Source: DASZXJ01 sp035545895 (GTDB lineage Bacteria > Planctomycetota > Phycisphaerae > Tepidisphaerales > Tepidisphaeraceae). From it: a stretch of 14,837 nucleotides of DNA. Below, in pieces: positions 1 through 7,115 of this stretch. Each line of letters starts with the position of its first letter. The stretch's first letter is position 1. Position numbers and translations under genes: made by a program. Below the pieces are notes generated by a model. The model was not told where the DNA came from and ran no database searches. It was given only the letters and a program-made list of their open reading frames with translations. The stretch lies in assembly GCA_035545895.1 (NCBI GenBank), contig DASZXJ010000113.1:1-14837 (forward strand), read 5' to 3'.

Positions 1-1
1 C

Positions 2-1528
2 TGGATGGCGCACAGCGACGGTTCGCTTTTCTGGTACAACGACCGTTGGTACGAGTACACCGGCATGACGCCGGAAAGTCAGGCCGGTTGGGGGTGGCAG
101 GCCGTGCATGATCCCAATGAGCTGCCTCGGGTGATCGAAAAATGGAAGCAATCGCTGTCCGCGGGGACCCCATGGGAGGATACGTTTCCGCTTCGACGCT
201 ACGACGGCGAATTTCGCTGGCACCTGTCGCGCGCCAGGCCTTTTCGCAATGCCGACGGCGAAATCACCCTCTGGTTCGGGACCAACACCGATATCACCGA
301 TCAGCGAAATCTGGCGCGCGAGCGTGAAGAACTGCTTTCGGCAGAGCGAGCAGCGCGCGCCCAGGTCGAACACATCAGCCGAATGAAAGACGAGTTTCTC
401 GCAACGCTGTCGCACGAATTGCGAACACCGCTGACTGCCATTCTGGGATGGTCGCAGATCATCAAAAACGCCAAACAGGATCCCGTGATGCTCAGCGAAG
501 GCGTCGGCGTGATCGAGCGCAACGCGCGCGCCCAGGCCAAGCTGATCGACGATCTACTGGACATGAGCCGGATCATTTCCGGCAAGATCCGGCTGGATGT
601 TCAGCGCGTCGATTTGGCGGGAGTGGTCAACGCCGCCATCGAATCCGCGCTTCCCTCCGCGCAGGCCAAAGGCGTGCATCTTCGCAAAGTGCTCGATCCG
701 CTGACTGGGCCGATCGCCGGCGATCCCAATCGCTTGCAGCAGATCATCTGGAATTTGCTCAGCAACGCTGTGAAATTCACTTCCAGGGACGGCAAGGTTG
801 ACGTATTGCTTGAACGAGTAAATTCACACGTTCAGATCACCGTCTCCGATACCGGCCAGGGAATCAGCCCCGAATTCCTGCCTCATGTATTTGATCGCTT
901 TCGTCAGGCGGATTCTTCCACCACCCGCGAATTCGGCGGATTGGGACTTGGCCTGGCCATTGTCAAACAACTGGTCGAATTGCATGGCGGCAATATCAAT
1001 GTGGCCAGCGGCGGAAAGGGGCTTGGCGCCACATTTACGGTCACTCTGCCTTTGGCTGCGATGCGCCACGGCGATGAGCCGCGCGAACATCCGACGTCCT
1101 CCAATATCGGCGTGTCGGCGGGTTTGGAAGGCATCTCCCTCAAAGGCGTAAAAGTCATGGTCGTGGATGATGAGCACGATGCGCGGCAGTTGATTCAGCG
1201 GCTGCTCGTGGAGCGAGAAGCCGACGTGCTCGTTGCCGAGTCGGCATCGCGGGCGCTTGAGATTCTTCAGGATGAGTCGCCGGATGTCCTGTTGAGTGAT
1301 ATCGGCATGCCGCAAATGGACGGCTACGAATTTATCCGCAAAGTACGAAGCCTGCCGTTTGAAAAGGGCGGCCGCACGCCTGCGGTCGCATTGACAGCTT
1401 TCGCCAGATCCGAAGATCGCACGCGCGCGATGATGGCGGGATACCAGGTGCATCTGGCCAAGCCGGTCGAGCCGCAGGAATTGGTCGCTACCGTCGCCAG
1501 CATCGTCGGAGTGCTGACTAAAAATTAA
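2..1528 (+). CDS. Hybrid sensor histidine kinase (PAS-HisKA-HATPase-receiver), 5' partial
   Basis: Signal-transducing hybrid kinase. The reading frame is open to the left edge, and the protein already lies inside a PAS fold there, so the true start is upstream of the window; the ATG at 5 is unlikely to be the start. Numbering from that Met: PAS_3-type domain about 1-100 (motif YNDRWYEYTG at 11-20), short coiled linker 101-125, HisKA with SHELR and the phospho-accepting His137, and HATPase_c with N-box Asn250/Asn254, G1 DTGQGI at 282-287 and G2 GLGLGLA at 312-318. A C-terminal receiver follows (about 382-505) with acidic pocket DDE at 388-390, phospho-accepting Asp432, Thr464 and Lys486. All catalytic residues are present. 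No transmembrane segment or DNA-binding domain is visible in this part, so output probably goes through phosphotransfer to a partner that is not in the window. The sensed signal is unknown. Confidence 0.95.
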   Translation, partial: WMAHSDGSLFWYNDRWYEYTGMTPESQAGWGWQAVHDPNELPRVIEKWKQSLSAGTPWEDTFPLRRYDGEFRWHLSRARPFRNADGEITLWFGTNTDITDQRNLAREREELLSAERAARAQVEHISRMKDEFLATLSHELRTPLTAILGWSQIIKNAKQDPVMLSEGVGVIERNARAQAKLIDDLLDMSRIISGKIRLDVQRVDLAGVVNAAIESALPSAQAKGVHLRKVLDPLTGPIAGDPNRLQQIIWNLLSNAVKFTSRDGKVDVLLERVNSHVQITVSDTGQGISPEFLPHVFDRFRQADSSTTREFGGLGLGLAIVKQLVELHGGNINVASGGKGLGATFTVTLPLAAMRHGDEPREHPTSSNIGVSAGLEGISLKGVKVMVVDDEHDARQLIQRLLVEREADVLVAESASRALEILQDESPDVLLSDIGMPQMDGYEFIRKVRSLPFEKGGRTPAVALTAFARSEDRTRAMMAGYQVHLAKPVEPQELVATVASIVGVLTKN

Positions 1529-1540
1529 GCCGGATAATTT

Positions 1541-1588
1541 TTGACATTGCATCGCCCACCGATGAATATATCCCTACTACCGTAGGGA
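1541..1588 (+). promoter_or_regulatory. Candidate promoter with overlapping inverted repeat
   Basis: A perfect -35 hexamer TTGACA (1541-1546) is followed after 17 bp by a weak -10-like GAATAT (1564-1569). Immediately downstream, covering the expected start of transcription, is an inverted repeat TCCCTAC-TACC-GTAGGGA (1571-1588; 7-bp arms, 4-nt loop). The repeat could be an operator or a small hairpin at the 5' end of the transcript for the small gene at 1640. It could also act as a weak terminator for the upstream kinase, but no T-run follows. The assignment rests on sequence pattern alone. Confidence 0.4.
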
Positions 1589-1639
1589 GCATTGGCACTG
1601 GCTGGCCATTAATCTCCGCGACATTTCGAGGGAGGCGCC

Positions 1640-2022
1640 GTGACGAATTCACAACGGGCAATTGTAAATCGCATGATGAGAGTGATTGTAATGACCTTGC
1701 TTGGAGCGGGCGTGTTGGGTCGATCGTCGTTGACCCGGGCACAGACGCCAACGGCGGGTTTATCGCAAGCCGCGCCGCGCGGTATCTTGATGATCCGAAC
1801 GCTCAGCCTCTGATCGATGACGTCAACAAGGTGCTGTTTCGTCGAAACGAGCTGGCTGCCAAATATGCCGAACAAGGCGCCAAGGCGCGCAATTCATTGG
1901 AAGCCGAAATCATTTTCGTCAATGAGGGGAAAATCCCGCAACCAACCACGCGAATGACGACCCGTCCAACGTCGATGCCGATGCGGCCATCCCCGCCGCC
2001 TTTCATACAGCAGCAGAAATGA
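1640..2022 (+). pseudogene. Small secreted-protein gene, apparently frameshifted
   Basis: A GTG at 1640 follows a strong AGGGAGG (1629-1635) and opens a 57-codon frame ending at TGA 1811-1813. It begins with a basic, then hydrophobic stretch (VIVMTLLGAGVLG) and an AQ-type signal-peptidase site near residue 35, so it looks like a signal peptide for export. The frame shifted by -1 is open from before 1640 to the TGA at 2020-2022 and encodes a plausible hydrophilic, helical segment (PLIDDVNKVLFRRNELAAKY) with a Pro/Thr/Met-rich tail. That frame has no usable start before a GTG at 1831, which lacks a ribosome-binding site. The simplest reading is one gene of about 127 codons broken by a shift between roughly 1740 and 1810. 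Sequencing error, true decay and programmed frameshifting cannot be told apart here, although no obvious slippery heptamer is visible. No family is recognised. Confidence 0.35.
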
Positions 2023-2082
2023 ATGATTGTTGTCATTACGATATCGAACCTCCTGCATTCAGGTAAAATTATTCATCGCCGG

Positions 2083-2706
2083 ATGAATAAAGTGCGGTTG
2101 AAACTTGCAGTATTCGCTCTGCTGCTTTTACAGGGCTGTATCTCTTATAAGCACCCGACTTCTGCATTCATCAATCATGGCCAGCCCACGGCCAACGAGT
2201 CTTATCGAACGATTCGTGAAGTCGCGGCCGCCAGTCCGCTGTATTCCGCCATCCCGCGCGATCGAAAGCAGATTCGCTGGTTTGATGCGCCGCACTGGCT
2301 GGCGTGGACATTTTTTGGAAATGAAAACGACGGCATCTTCGGCGAGGAACTGAACCCGCCTTATTCCAATATGCCGAGTTTCAAATCGTTCCTCGCCTGG
2401 TGGACGCGAAACCCCATGGCGAATTTCTGCTTGTACGTCATTGGCAGCGGAGACTGGAAAACGCATCACTCGTTTTCGATCCTGCAATCCGATTCGGCCG
2501 GCACGCGAATTCTTAAATCCGAAAAAAGTCCATCGGTTTTCGGTACTGGAAGTTCCGCGATCATCATCGCGTTTAATGATTTCAAGCCTTATCTCTCATT
2601 CAAATTTCCGCTCGGAAAATATCATCAGACCGATTTTTATCTGGGCTGGCGGCCGCGCGGGCACTTCGGATTGAAGTTTCGGCCATATCTGAAAACGTCG
2701 AAGTGA
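2083..2706 (+). CDS. Putative lipoprotein of unknown function
   Basis: A 207-residue protein with a textbook lipoprotein signal: basic MNKVRLK, hydrophobic core, then lipobox LLLQGC (14-19) with the lipidated Cys19. The ATG at 2083 is chosen because it places this signal at the N-terminus. An in-frame ATG at 2023 would add 20 residues before it and abuts the stop of the preceding frame. The mature part is aromatic-rich, with a Gly-rich acidic stretch NENDGIFGEELNPPY (80-94), then WWTRNPMANFCLYVIG (106-121) and a C-terminal FYLGWRPRGHFGLKFRP (185-201). The WxxRNPxxNF and GWRPRGxFGL patterns look like conserved signatures of an uncharacterised family, recalled only vaguely. No catalytic motif is evident. 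It is probably anchored in a membrane facing the periplasm. It lies 47 bp upstream of the methyltransferase gene on the same strand, so co-transcription is possible. Confidence 0.75.
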   Translation: MNKVRLKLAVFALLLLQGCISYKHPTSAFINHGQPTANESYRTIREVAAASPLYSAIPRDRKQIRWFDAPHWLAWTFFGNENDGIFGEELNPPYSNMPSFKSFLAWWTRNPMANFCLYVIGSGDWKTHHSFSILQSDSAGTRILKSEKSPSVFGTGSSAIIIAFNDFKPYLSFKFPLGKYHQTDFYLGWRPRGHFGLKFRPYLKTSK

Positions 2707-2753
2707 AACGGCGGCCTGTCCACCGATTCGCGTTAAAGTTAAGGTGAGTGACG

Positions 2754-3563
2754 ATGTTAGCCAATTCTATCTCCAGGCCGCGAAGCATTTATGCCGCCAA
2801 ACTGCGCGAATTTCCGGAGTTTTGCTTTTCTAATGAGGCTGTCTTTCAGCAGCAAGGGAAATGGCGAGATTACTTTCGCGCGCGAATTGGCTCGGCATTT
2901 GACGACCGGATCATCTTCGATGTCGGCTGCGCGGATGCTTCTTTTCTGATGAAAATCGCCGCGAAATTTCCCGCCACCGCGTTTGTCGGTTTGGATTGGA
3001 AATGCAAACCCCTTTACACCGGTGCCCGGCAAATCGTCGAATTGGGCTTATCAAACATCGCCCTGATCCGTGGCCGGGCTCAGGATGTATCGCGCATTTT
3101 CGGCAAAAGCGAACTCAGCGAAGCCTGGGTCTTTCATCCCGAACCCTGCAACCGGCCTGCCGAGCTGAAAAATCGCTTGATCGCCAAGTCATTCCTGATC
3201 GATCTGCATCAAGCACTTGCGAACGAACACTCGTCGCTTCAAATGAAGACCGACCACGCTGGCTATTTTCAATGGGTTTTAAGCCTGTTTGGTTTGCCCG
3301 AGCCGGACTGGTTCCAGCATACCGTGGCTGGCTTTGCTCGTTTCAGGGCGAAGGATTTGATGAATAAAAACGATCTTCCCGGCGTCAGCCGAACAGTTCA
3401 GCAATGCTTCGCAGTTCCCATTTATTCGGCAAATTATTGGCACGACCCTGTTGCTCTCGCGCATTCATCGAACAAATATTTTGCGGATGAATCGACCGTC
3501 TTTGAAAGTCGTTTCATCAAGAAGCGCCGGCCGATTTATTACGTGGAGATGCGCAAGAGATAG
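2754..3563 (+). CDS. TrmB-like SAM-dependent methyltransferase, divergent
   Basis: A 269-residue protein. The ATG at 2754 is preferred over the GTG at 2748 because AAGGTGA at 2741-2747 is correctly spaced only from the ATG. The core resembles tRNA (guanine-N7)-methyltransferase TrmB: SAM-binding motif I FDVGCADASF (55-64), acidic FVGLDWK (77-83) ending motif II, and LSNIALIRGRAQDV (99-112), which parallels the family's LSN-LRGDA segment. The region 128-141 (HPEPCNRPAELKNR) occupies the position of the usual FPDPWPKxRHxKRR signature, and KTDHAGYFQWV (165-175) matches the TD-xYxxWM segment. The family Asp in PDPW is replaced by Glu and the RH-KRR block is largely lost, while a tail of about 80 residues is appended. 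It could be a paralogue acting on a different RNA or small molecule. The fold assignment is fairly firm; the substrate is unknown. Confidence 0.7.
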   Translation: MLANSISRPRSIYAAKLREFPEFCFSNEAVFQQQGKWRDYFRARIGSAFDDRIIFDVGCADASFLMKIAAKFPATAFVGLDWKCKPLYTGARQIVELGLSNIALIRGRAQDVSRIFGKSELSEAWVFHPEPCNRPAELKNRLIAKSFLIDLHQALANEHSSLQMKTDHAGYFQWVLSLFGLPEPDWFQHTVAGFARFRAKDLMNKNDLPGVSRTVQQCFAVPIYSANYWHDPVALAHSSNKYFADESTVFESRFIKKRRPIYYVEMRKR

Positions 3564-3622
3564 CTACGCACTTTCAATCGCGGTGTCGTTCTGCAAGTTC
3601 GTCCGATTTGGCTTTCGCGGAG

Positions 3623-4726
3623 TTATTGCACTAATTGGGTCGGCAGGCTCTTGGCGATGTTTCCCAGGGCAACGGGGAGCTGGTTCGGGTCGGAAATTGA
3701 GATGAACGTGCCGTTGCCGCGCTTGAGTGTCGCCAGATTGGCAGCGGCTGTTGCGTCGTTGGTCTCATTCCAGAAAACGACGTAGACACTGATTTTATAT
3801 GTGTTCCAAGCGGTGTCCGCGTCGGCATTGGCCTGGGCGAGCAGTTGTGCGGCGTTCATCGAAGGATGCTGGCCGTCGCTGTCCTGGGTCGGCTCACCGT
3901 CGCTGACGATGATCATGGTCTTCATGTTATTGGAGGTATAGGCGTTGAAGACAGCCAGGCCGCCTTCAATTCCGGCAGCAATATCGGTTCCGCTGCAGGC
4001 GGGCATCCCTGAACTGCCGCAAGTCTTGAGCGAACTGATGGCGTTGCTCAGGGTTGTGTAATTGCCACTGATGGATTGCAAGGGTGCGATGGTTTTCGAT
4101 TTGCCGGTCTGCGCGACGATGCCCAAGGCGCCCGCGCCGCTGCTGTTATTCAGGTTATCGAGAAATGCCTGGTCGCCCTTTTTGGCATTGCTTAATTCAC
4201 TGTTGAACGAGGATGTAATATCCTGGACGATGACCGAGTCAACTCCCGTCGCAAAAGCGGCGGTGGAGGTTGCGCTGAGTTCGATCGAGTTCACACCGAA
4301 CATGCCGGCAAAGGTCAACTGCACGGCGTTGCCGCGCGCTTTGGTGAGTTTCAGAACGATTCGCATCGAATTGGCCAGGCTTTCATTGCTGGCGCTGAGC
4401 GCGGAAAACTGGCGGGTGGACGAGTCCCATGTCCCAAGTTGGATATCGCTGTCGAGCAGCACGAGCTGCCTGCCGTCAACTTTGTTCGCCAAAGCGATGT
4501 CCTTGGCGCGTTTTCGCGCTTCTGCGGGGCTGACTCCAAGCCCGCTGCACCCGGCGAGCGTCGCCGCATCCAGCGTTGCCCGCAGTTCCGATTTGGCGAG
4601 TTGGGCATGTCCCACGTCCACGCCGAGCGAAATCAGGCCCAGCAGCACAAACAGGCCAATGGCCAAATAAAGCAGGGCAGAACCACGGCGGAATCGTCGC
4701 TTGTTATCTGTCCAATGGTTGATCAT
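3623..4726 (-). CDS. TadG-like membrane-anchored von Willebrand factor A protein
   Basis: A 367-residue protein. The start is the ATG at 4726, preceded by CAGGAA; a longer frame from 4831 adds 35 residues that do not look like a natural N-terminus. A basic stretch (KRRFRRGS) precedes one transmembrane helix (about 17-36), followed by GVDVGHAQLAKSELRATLDAATLAG (35-59), typical of the TadE/TadG-like pilin-type N-terminus. After a beta-rich spacer comes a vWA domain (about 163-365) with a MIDAS-like D-x-T-x-S (169-173, Thr in place of the first Ser), the distal Thr in CSGTDIAAGI (244-253) and SDGEP (275-279). Such proteins sit on the outer face of the inner membrane and mediate metal-dependent adhesion or surface assembly. 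No tad or flp pilus genes are nearby, so its partners are unknown. It converges with the methyltransferase gene; the 59-bp gap holds nothing obvious. Confidence 0.85.
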   Translation of the reverse strand: MINHWTDNKRRFRRGSALLYLAIGLFVLLGLISLGVDVGHAQLAKSELRATLDAATLAGCSGLGVSPAEARKRAKDIALANKVDGRQLVLLDSDIQLGTWDSSTRQFSALSASNESLANSMRIVLKLTKARGNAVQLTFAGMFGVNSIELSATSTAAFATGVDSVIVQDITSSFNSELSNAKKGDQAFLDNLNNSSGAGALGIVAQTGKSKTIAPLQSISGNYTTLSNAISSLKTCGSSGMPACSGTDIAAGIEGGLAVFNAYTSNNMKTMIIVSDGEPTQDSDGQHPSMNAAQLLAQANADADTAWNTYKISVYVVFWNETNDATAAANLATLKRGNGTFISISDPNQLPVALGNIAKSLPTQLVQ

Positions 4727-4977
4727 CGAATTTCCTGAACTGGCGGAATCTTGGATTATCGGAACACATTTGGCAGACCCCAATGGACGATCTGCCGGAC
4801 CATCTGCACATCGGCATAATTTGCCTGTCATTGAAGTAATTGTTCAAAGATCCCAATACCCCAGAGGCCAAAAATCGGATAACGAATAACGCGGGTCAAT
4901 TGAATGCGAAGAATTCAGCGGCGTGCTGGTTCAAATGAATTCCACGCGCCCGTTCATATCAGGTGGGTCAAAAATGA
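4727..4977. other. Intergenic stretch, no gene seen
   Basis: The 250 bp between the vWA gene and the DUF433 terminator carry no credible coding frame. A short inverted repeat GGCAGA/TCTGCC with a 13-nt loop lies near 4771-4795. The minus-strand promoter for the vWA gene should be here, but I cannot single out convincing -35/-10 elements. Confidence 0.4.
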
Positions 4978-5000
4978 CGCGATAGCACAGACCTATCGCG
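4978..5000 (-). terminator. Rho-independent terminator after the DUF433 gene
   Basis: Perfect 8-bp stem CGCGATAG/CTATCGCG with a 7-nt loop, followed on the minus strand by TCATTTTTG. The first arm overlaps the TAG stop codon of the DUF433 gene (4993-4995), so the hairpin begins inside the coding sequence. The position, stem and T-run fit termination of minus-strand transcription. Confidence 0.65.
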
Positions 5001-5268
5001 ATGGATTCATCTTCGCGACCAGTTCATCGCTTTGTCGGATCATTGTATCGATTGCATCGCGATTGTCGTAATAATAAGACAGCGCTGCGTGAACGTCCGC
5101 GAGCGTGATTTGTGGCCATGCGGAGACGATCTCGTCAGGCGAATCACCCAATTCTGTGCGAATCACAATGTCCTGAACGCGAATGCGCGTCCCCGACACA
5201 CAAGGCTTGCCTCCAGCGATGCCCGGCGTGGAAATGATGTGCTGTCGATAGGCTGCAGCAAGACTCAT
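4993..5268 (-). CDS. DUF433 family protein (antitoxin-like)
   Basis: A 91-residue protein when started at ATG 5268, which fits the family length. In-frame upstream starts at 5337 and 5499 exist, but none has a good ribosome-binding site and they would add unrelated sequence. Hallmarks of DUF433: ISTPGIAGGKPCVSGTRIRV (12-31), then a helical part with SPDEIVSAWPQITLADVHAAL (43-63), which corresponds to the family's predicted HTH-like segment. DUF433 proteins are commonly the DNA-binding antitoxin paired with a PIN-like DUF5615 toxin encoded just downstream. Here a terminator overlaps the stop codon and no toxin gene follows, so it is an orphan or has another role. It lies downstream of the MoaD-like gene on the same strand but is separated by about 290 bp that includes a long hairpin, so it is probably transcribed independently. 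Confidence 0.75.
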   Translation of the reverse strand: MSLAAAYRQHIISTPGIAGGKPCVSGTRIRVQDIVIRTELGDSPDEIVSAWPQITLADVHAALSYYYDNRDAIDTMIRQSDELVAKMNPSR

Positions 5269-5474
5269 CGACCCAAAGTATATATCCTCTGCCCGGACAC
5301 CGGACAAATTGCCCGAATTATTCAACCTAACTTTCATCGGCGAATCGATAATGCAGATTGGAAAAACGCTTAATCTATAGTCTGCGCCAAAGTTGGGAAA
5401 AGCACGCGAGCCTCCGACTCGAGTAGAATGGGGCGGATTCCATTCGAGATCAGTGAAATGCAATAAAATGCTGG

Positions 5475-5543
5475 CGGAGCGGTTGGACCGAAGGTTCACT
5501 CCTCATAGTGGAGAGTGGGGGGACCTTCGATCCACCCGCTACG
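5475..5543 (-). other. Long imperfect hairpin, candidate structured RNA or terminator
   Basis: Arms 5478-5495 and 5523-5540 are reverse complements over 18 bp with two exceptions. In the minus-strand RNA one of these becomes a G-U wobble and the other is a G-A mismatch, which favours the minus strand as the transcribed one. One to two further pairs flank the arms. The 27-nt interior can form a second short stem (CACTC/GAGTG or CTCC/GGAG). It starts 20 bp past the stop of the MoaD-like gene, and a short TTTT follows about 10 nt beyond the stem, so transcription termination is one option and a regulatory or processing RNA another. A smaller inverted repeat GAATGG/CCATTC lies at about 5426-5445 in the same gap (5269-5562), which otherwise shows no gene. 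Confidence 0.5.
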
Positions 5544-5562
5544 TCATTATTTCATCTCACGG

Positions 5563-5862
5563 TTATCCTCCCGCGATGGCGCCGACGATAAAAAACGGTT
5601 CAGCGCCTGTCGCGATCTTTTCAGGCAGGGCTTTATCCGGTGAATCGTGCGTGAGGTCTTCTTCGCAGGCAAAAAAACGGAGCATCGGACGATGCTTCAG
5701 CGTTCCGTGATCGCGTATTGTTCCGCGCAAAACCGGAAAGTTGTTTTCAATCGCGTCCAGGATCGACTTGACGGTGACCGGTCGGGCCACATCCACTAAA
5801 ACTTCTCGTTCGGTGACGTTGGCCAGAGTTCTCAGGTGTTGTGGGAGAATGACGCGGATCAT
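5563..5862 (-). CDS. MoaD/ThiS-like ubiquitin-fold protein with C-terminal GG
   Basis: A 99-residue protein starting with the beta-strand pattern MIRVILPQHLRTLA and ending in IVGAIAGG. The terminal di-glycine is the feature that MoaD, ThiS and archaeal-type small modifier proteins use for adenylation by an E1-like enzyme and then thiocarboxylation or conjugation. The middle (SILDAIENNFPVLRGTI, 33-49) matches the helix of the beta-grasp fold, and ALPEKIATGAEPFFIVGA (78-95) the last strands. The cofactor genes expected for molybdopterin or thiamine synthesis are absent. Instead it follows the propeller protein gene by 23 bp, so the two are probably one operon, an arrangement I recall from other soil bacteria. 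The role could be sulfur delivery or protein modification; nothing in the window decides it. There is no strong ribosome-binding site, so translation may be coupled to the upstream gene. Confidence 0.8.
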   Translation of the reverse strand: MIRVILPQHLRTLANVTEREVLVDVARPVTVKSILDAIENNFPVLRGTIRDHGTLKHRPMLRFFACEEDLTHDSPDKALPEKIATGAEPFFIVGAIAGG

Positions 5863-5885
5863 TGCAAATCGAGAACGCAGTTGCG

Positions 5886-7061
5886 TTATTTCAACGTCTG
5901 AACTTCAACGGACAGCACTGCCGGCAGGTCATGAACGATGGCCTTCCAGTTGTCGCCGCCGTCGGGCGAGCAGTAAACCTGTCCGCCGGTGGTTCCGAAA
6001 TAGATGCCGCAGTCTTCAAGGGAATCGACCGACATCGCATCGCGGAGGATATTCACGTAACAATCCTTCTGAGGCAGGCCATTGGTCAGGGGTTCCCACT
6101 GGTTGCCACCCGTGCGGCTGCGATAGACGCGCAGCTTTCCTTCAGGGGGATAGTGTTCTCCATCGCTCTTGATGGGCACGACGTAAATCGTTTCCGGTTC
6201 ATGCGCATGGACATCGATCGGGAAGCCAAAATCCGTCGGGAGGTTGCCGCTGATCTCGTGCCAGTTTTCACCGGCATCATCGGTGCGCATGACATCCCAG
6301 TGCTTTTGCATGTACAGCGTATTGGGCTTGTCCTTGTGCATGGCAATGCGATGCACGCAATGACCGATCTCCGCGGTGGGATTGGGCAGGAAATTGGAAT
6401 TCAGCCCCTTGGTAATCGGTTTCCAGTTGTTGCCGCCATCGTCGGTGCGGAAAGCGCCGGCAGCCGAGATGGCGATGAACATTCGCTTGGGATTGTTGGG
6501 ATCGATCAGGATGGTGTGCAGTCCCATGCCTCCCGCGCCGGGCGACCATTTATCGCCTTGCGTGGCGCGAAGTCCGGCCAGTTCGTGCCAGGTGTTTCCG
6601 CCATCGGTCGATCGGAACATGGCTGCATCTTCCACGCCGGCGTAGATCGTGTCGGGGTTGTCCACCGAGGGTTCGATATGCCAGACGCGTTTGAATTCCC
6701 ATGGATGTTGCGTGCCATCGTACCACTGGTGGGTGGTGAGCGGCTTGCCGGTTTGCGCGGAGATATCGTAGGCAAACTTGTTGCTCTGCCCTGCGGGCAT
6801 GCCGCCCGGTCCGGGCGGGGGCGCGCCGCCGGGCACTTCCCAGGTTTTGCCGCCATCGTTGGATCGCTGAATGATTTGTCCAAACCAGCCGCTGGTCTGC
6901 GATACATAAATTCGATTGGGATCGACCGGCGAGCCCTTCACGTGATAAATTTCCCAGCCGCCAAAGAACGGGCCGCTGACATCCCAGTTATCGCGCTTGC
7001 CGTCGGAATTCAGAACAAATGCGCCTTTACGCGTGCCGACCAATACCCGTACTGAACTCAT
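5886..7061 (-). CDS. Cytoplasmic BNR/Asp-box beta-propeller protein
   Basis: A 391-residue protein started at ATG 7061, which has AAGGAG at good distance. Six Asp-box repeats (S/T-x-D-x-G-x-x-W type) mark the blades: 67-74 SNDGGKTW, 151-158 STDGGNTW, 206-213 TDDGGNNW, 260-267 TDDAGENW, 315-322 SRTGGNQW and 365-372 SPDGGDNW. This spacing fits a single sialidase/Vps10-like propeller. It lacks a signal peptide and the sialidase Arg-triad context is not recognisable, so 'exo-alpha-sialidase' names often given to such proteins should not be trusted. The protein starts MSSVRVLVGTRKGAF, typical of this cytoplasmic group. It is followed within 23 bp by the MoaD-like gene, which suggests a shared function, perhaps as a scaffold or acceptor for the ubiquitin-fold protein (inference). 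The distance from the DinB gene is 54 bp, so it may continue that operon. Confidence 0.85.
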   Translation of the reverse strand: MSSVRVLVGTRKGAFVLNSDGKRDNWDVSGPFFGGWEIYHVKGSPVDPNRIYVSQTSGWFGQIIQRSNDGGKTWEVPGGAPPPGPGGMPAGQSNKFAYDISAQTGKPLTTHQWYDGTQHPWEFKRVWHIEPSVDNPDTIYAGVEDAAMFRSTDGGNTWHELAGLRATQGDKWSPGAGGMGLHTILIDPNNPKRMFIAISAAGAFRTDDGGNNWKPITKGLNSNFLPNPTAEIGHCVHRIAMHKDKPNTLYMQKHWDVMRTDDAGENWHEISGNLPTDFGFPIDVHAHEPETIYVVPIKSDGEHYPPEGKLRVYRSRTGGNQWEPLTNGLPQKDCYVNILRDAMSVDSLEDCGIYFGTTGGQVYCSPDGGDNWKAIVHDLPAVLSVEVQTLK

Positions 7062-7115
7062 TTGAATCTCCTTGAATTGCGCCCAGTATTTCGACCGCCA
7101 ATCAATTCTGCCGGA

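Noticed and set aside
824..1552. 242-codon minus-strand frame across the sensor kinase
   Set aside because: The plus strand encodes intact HATPase and receiver motifs here; the minus frame has no recognisable domain.
4727..4831. Longer vWA protein starting at 4831
   Set aside because: The extra 35 residues would precede the basic region and membrane helix with unrelated sequence, whereas ATG 4726 has a ribosome-binding site and the expected N-terminal layout.
5862..7055. 397-codon open frame on the plus strand
   Set aside because: It is antisense over nearly the whole length of the Asp-box propeller gene, whose six repeats fix the true strand. No ribosome-binding site or family match was seen for the antisense product.
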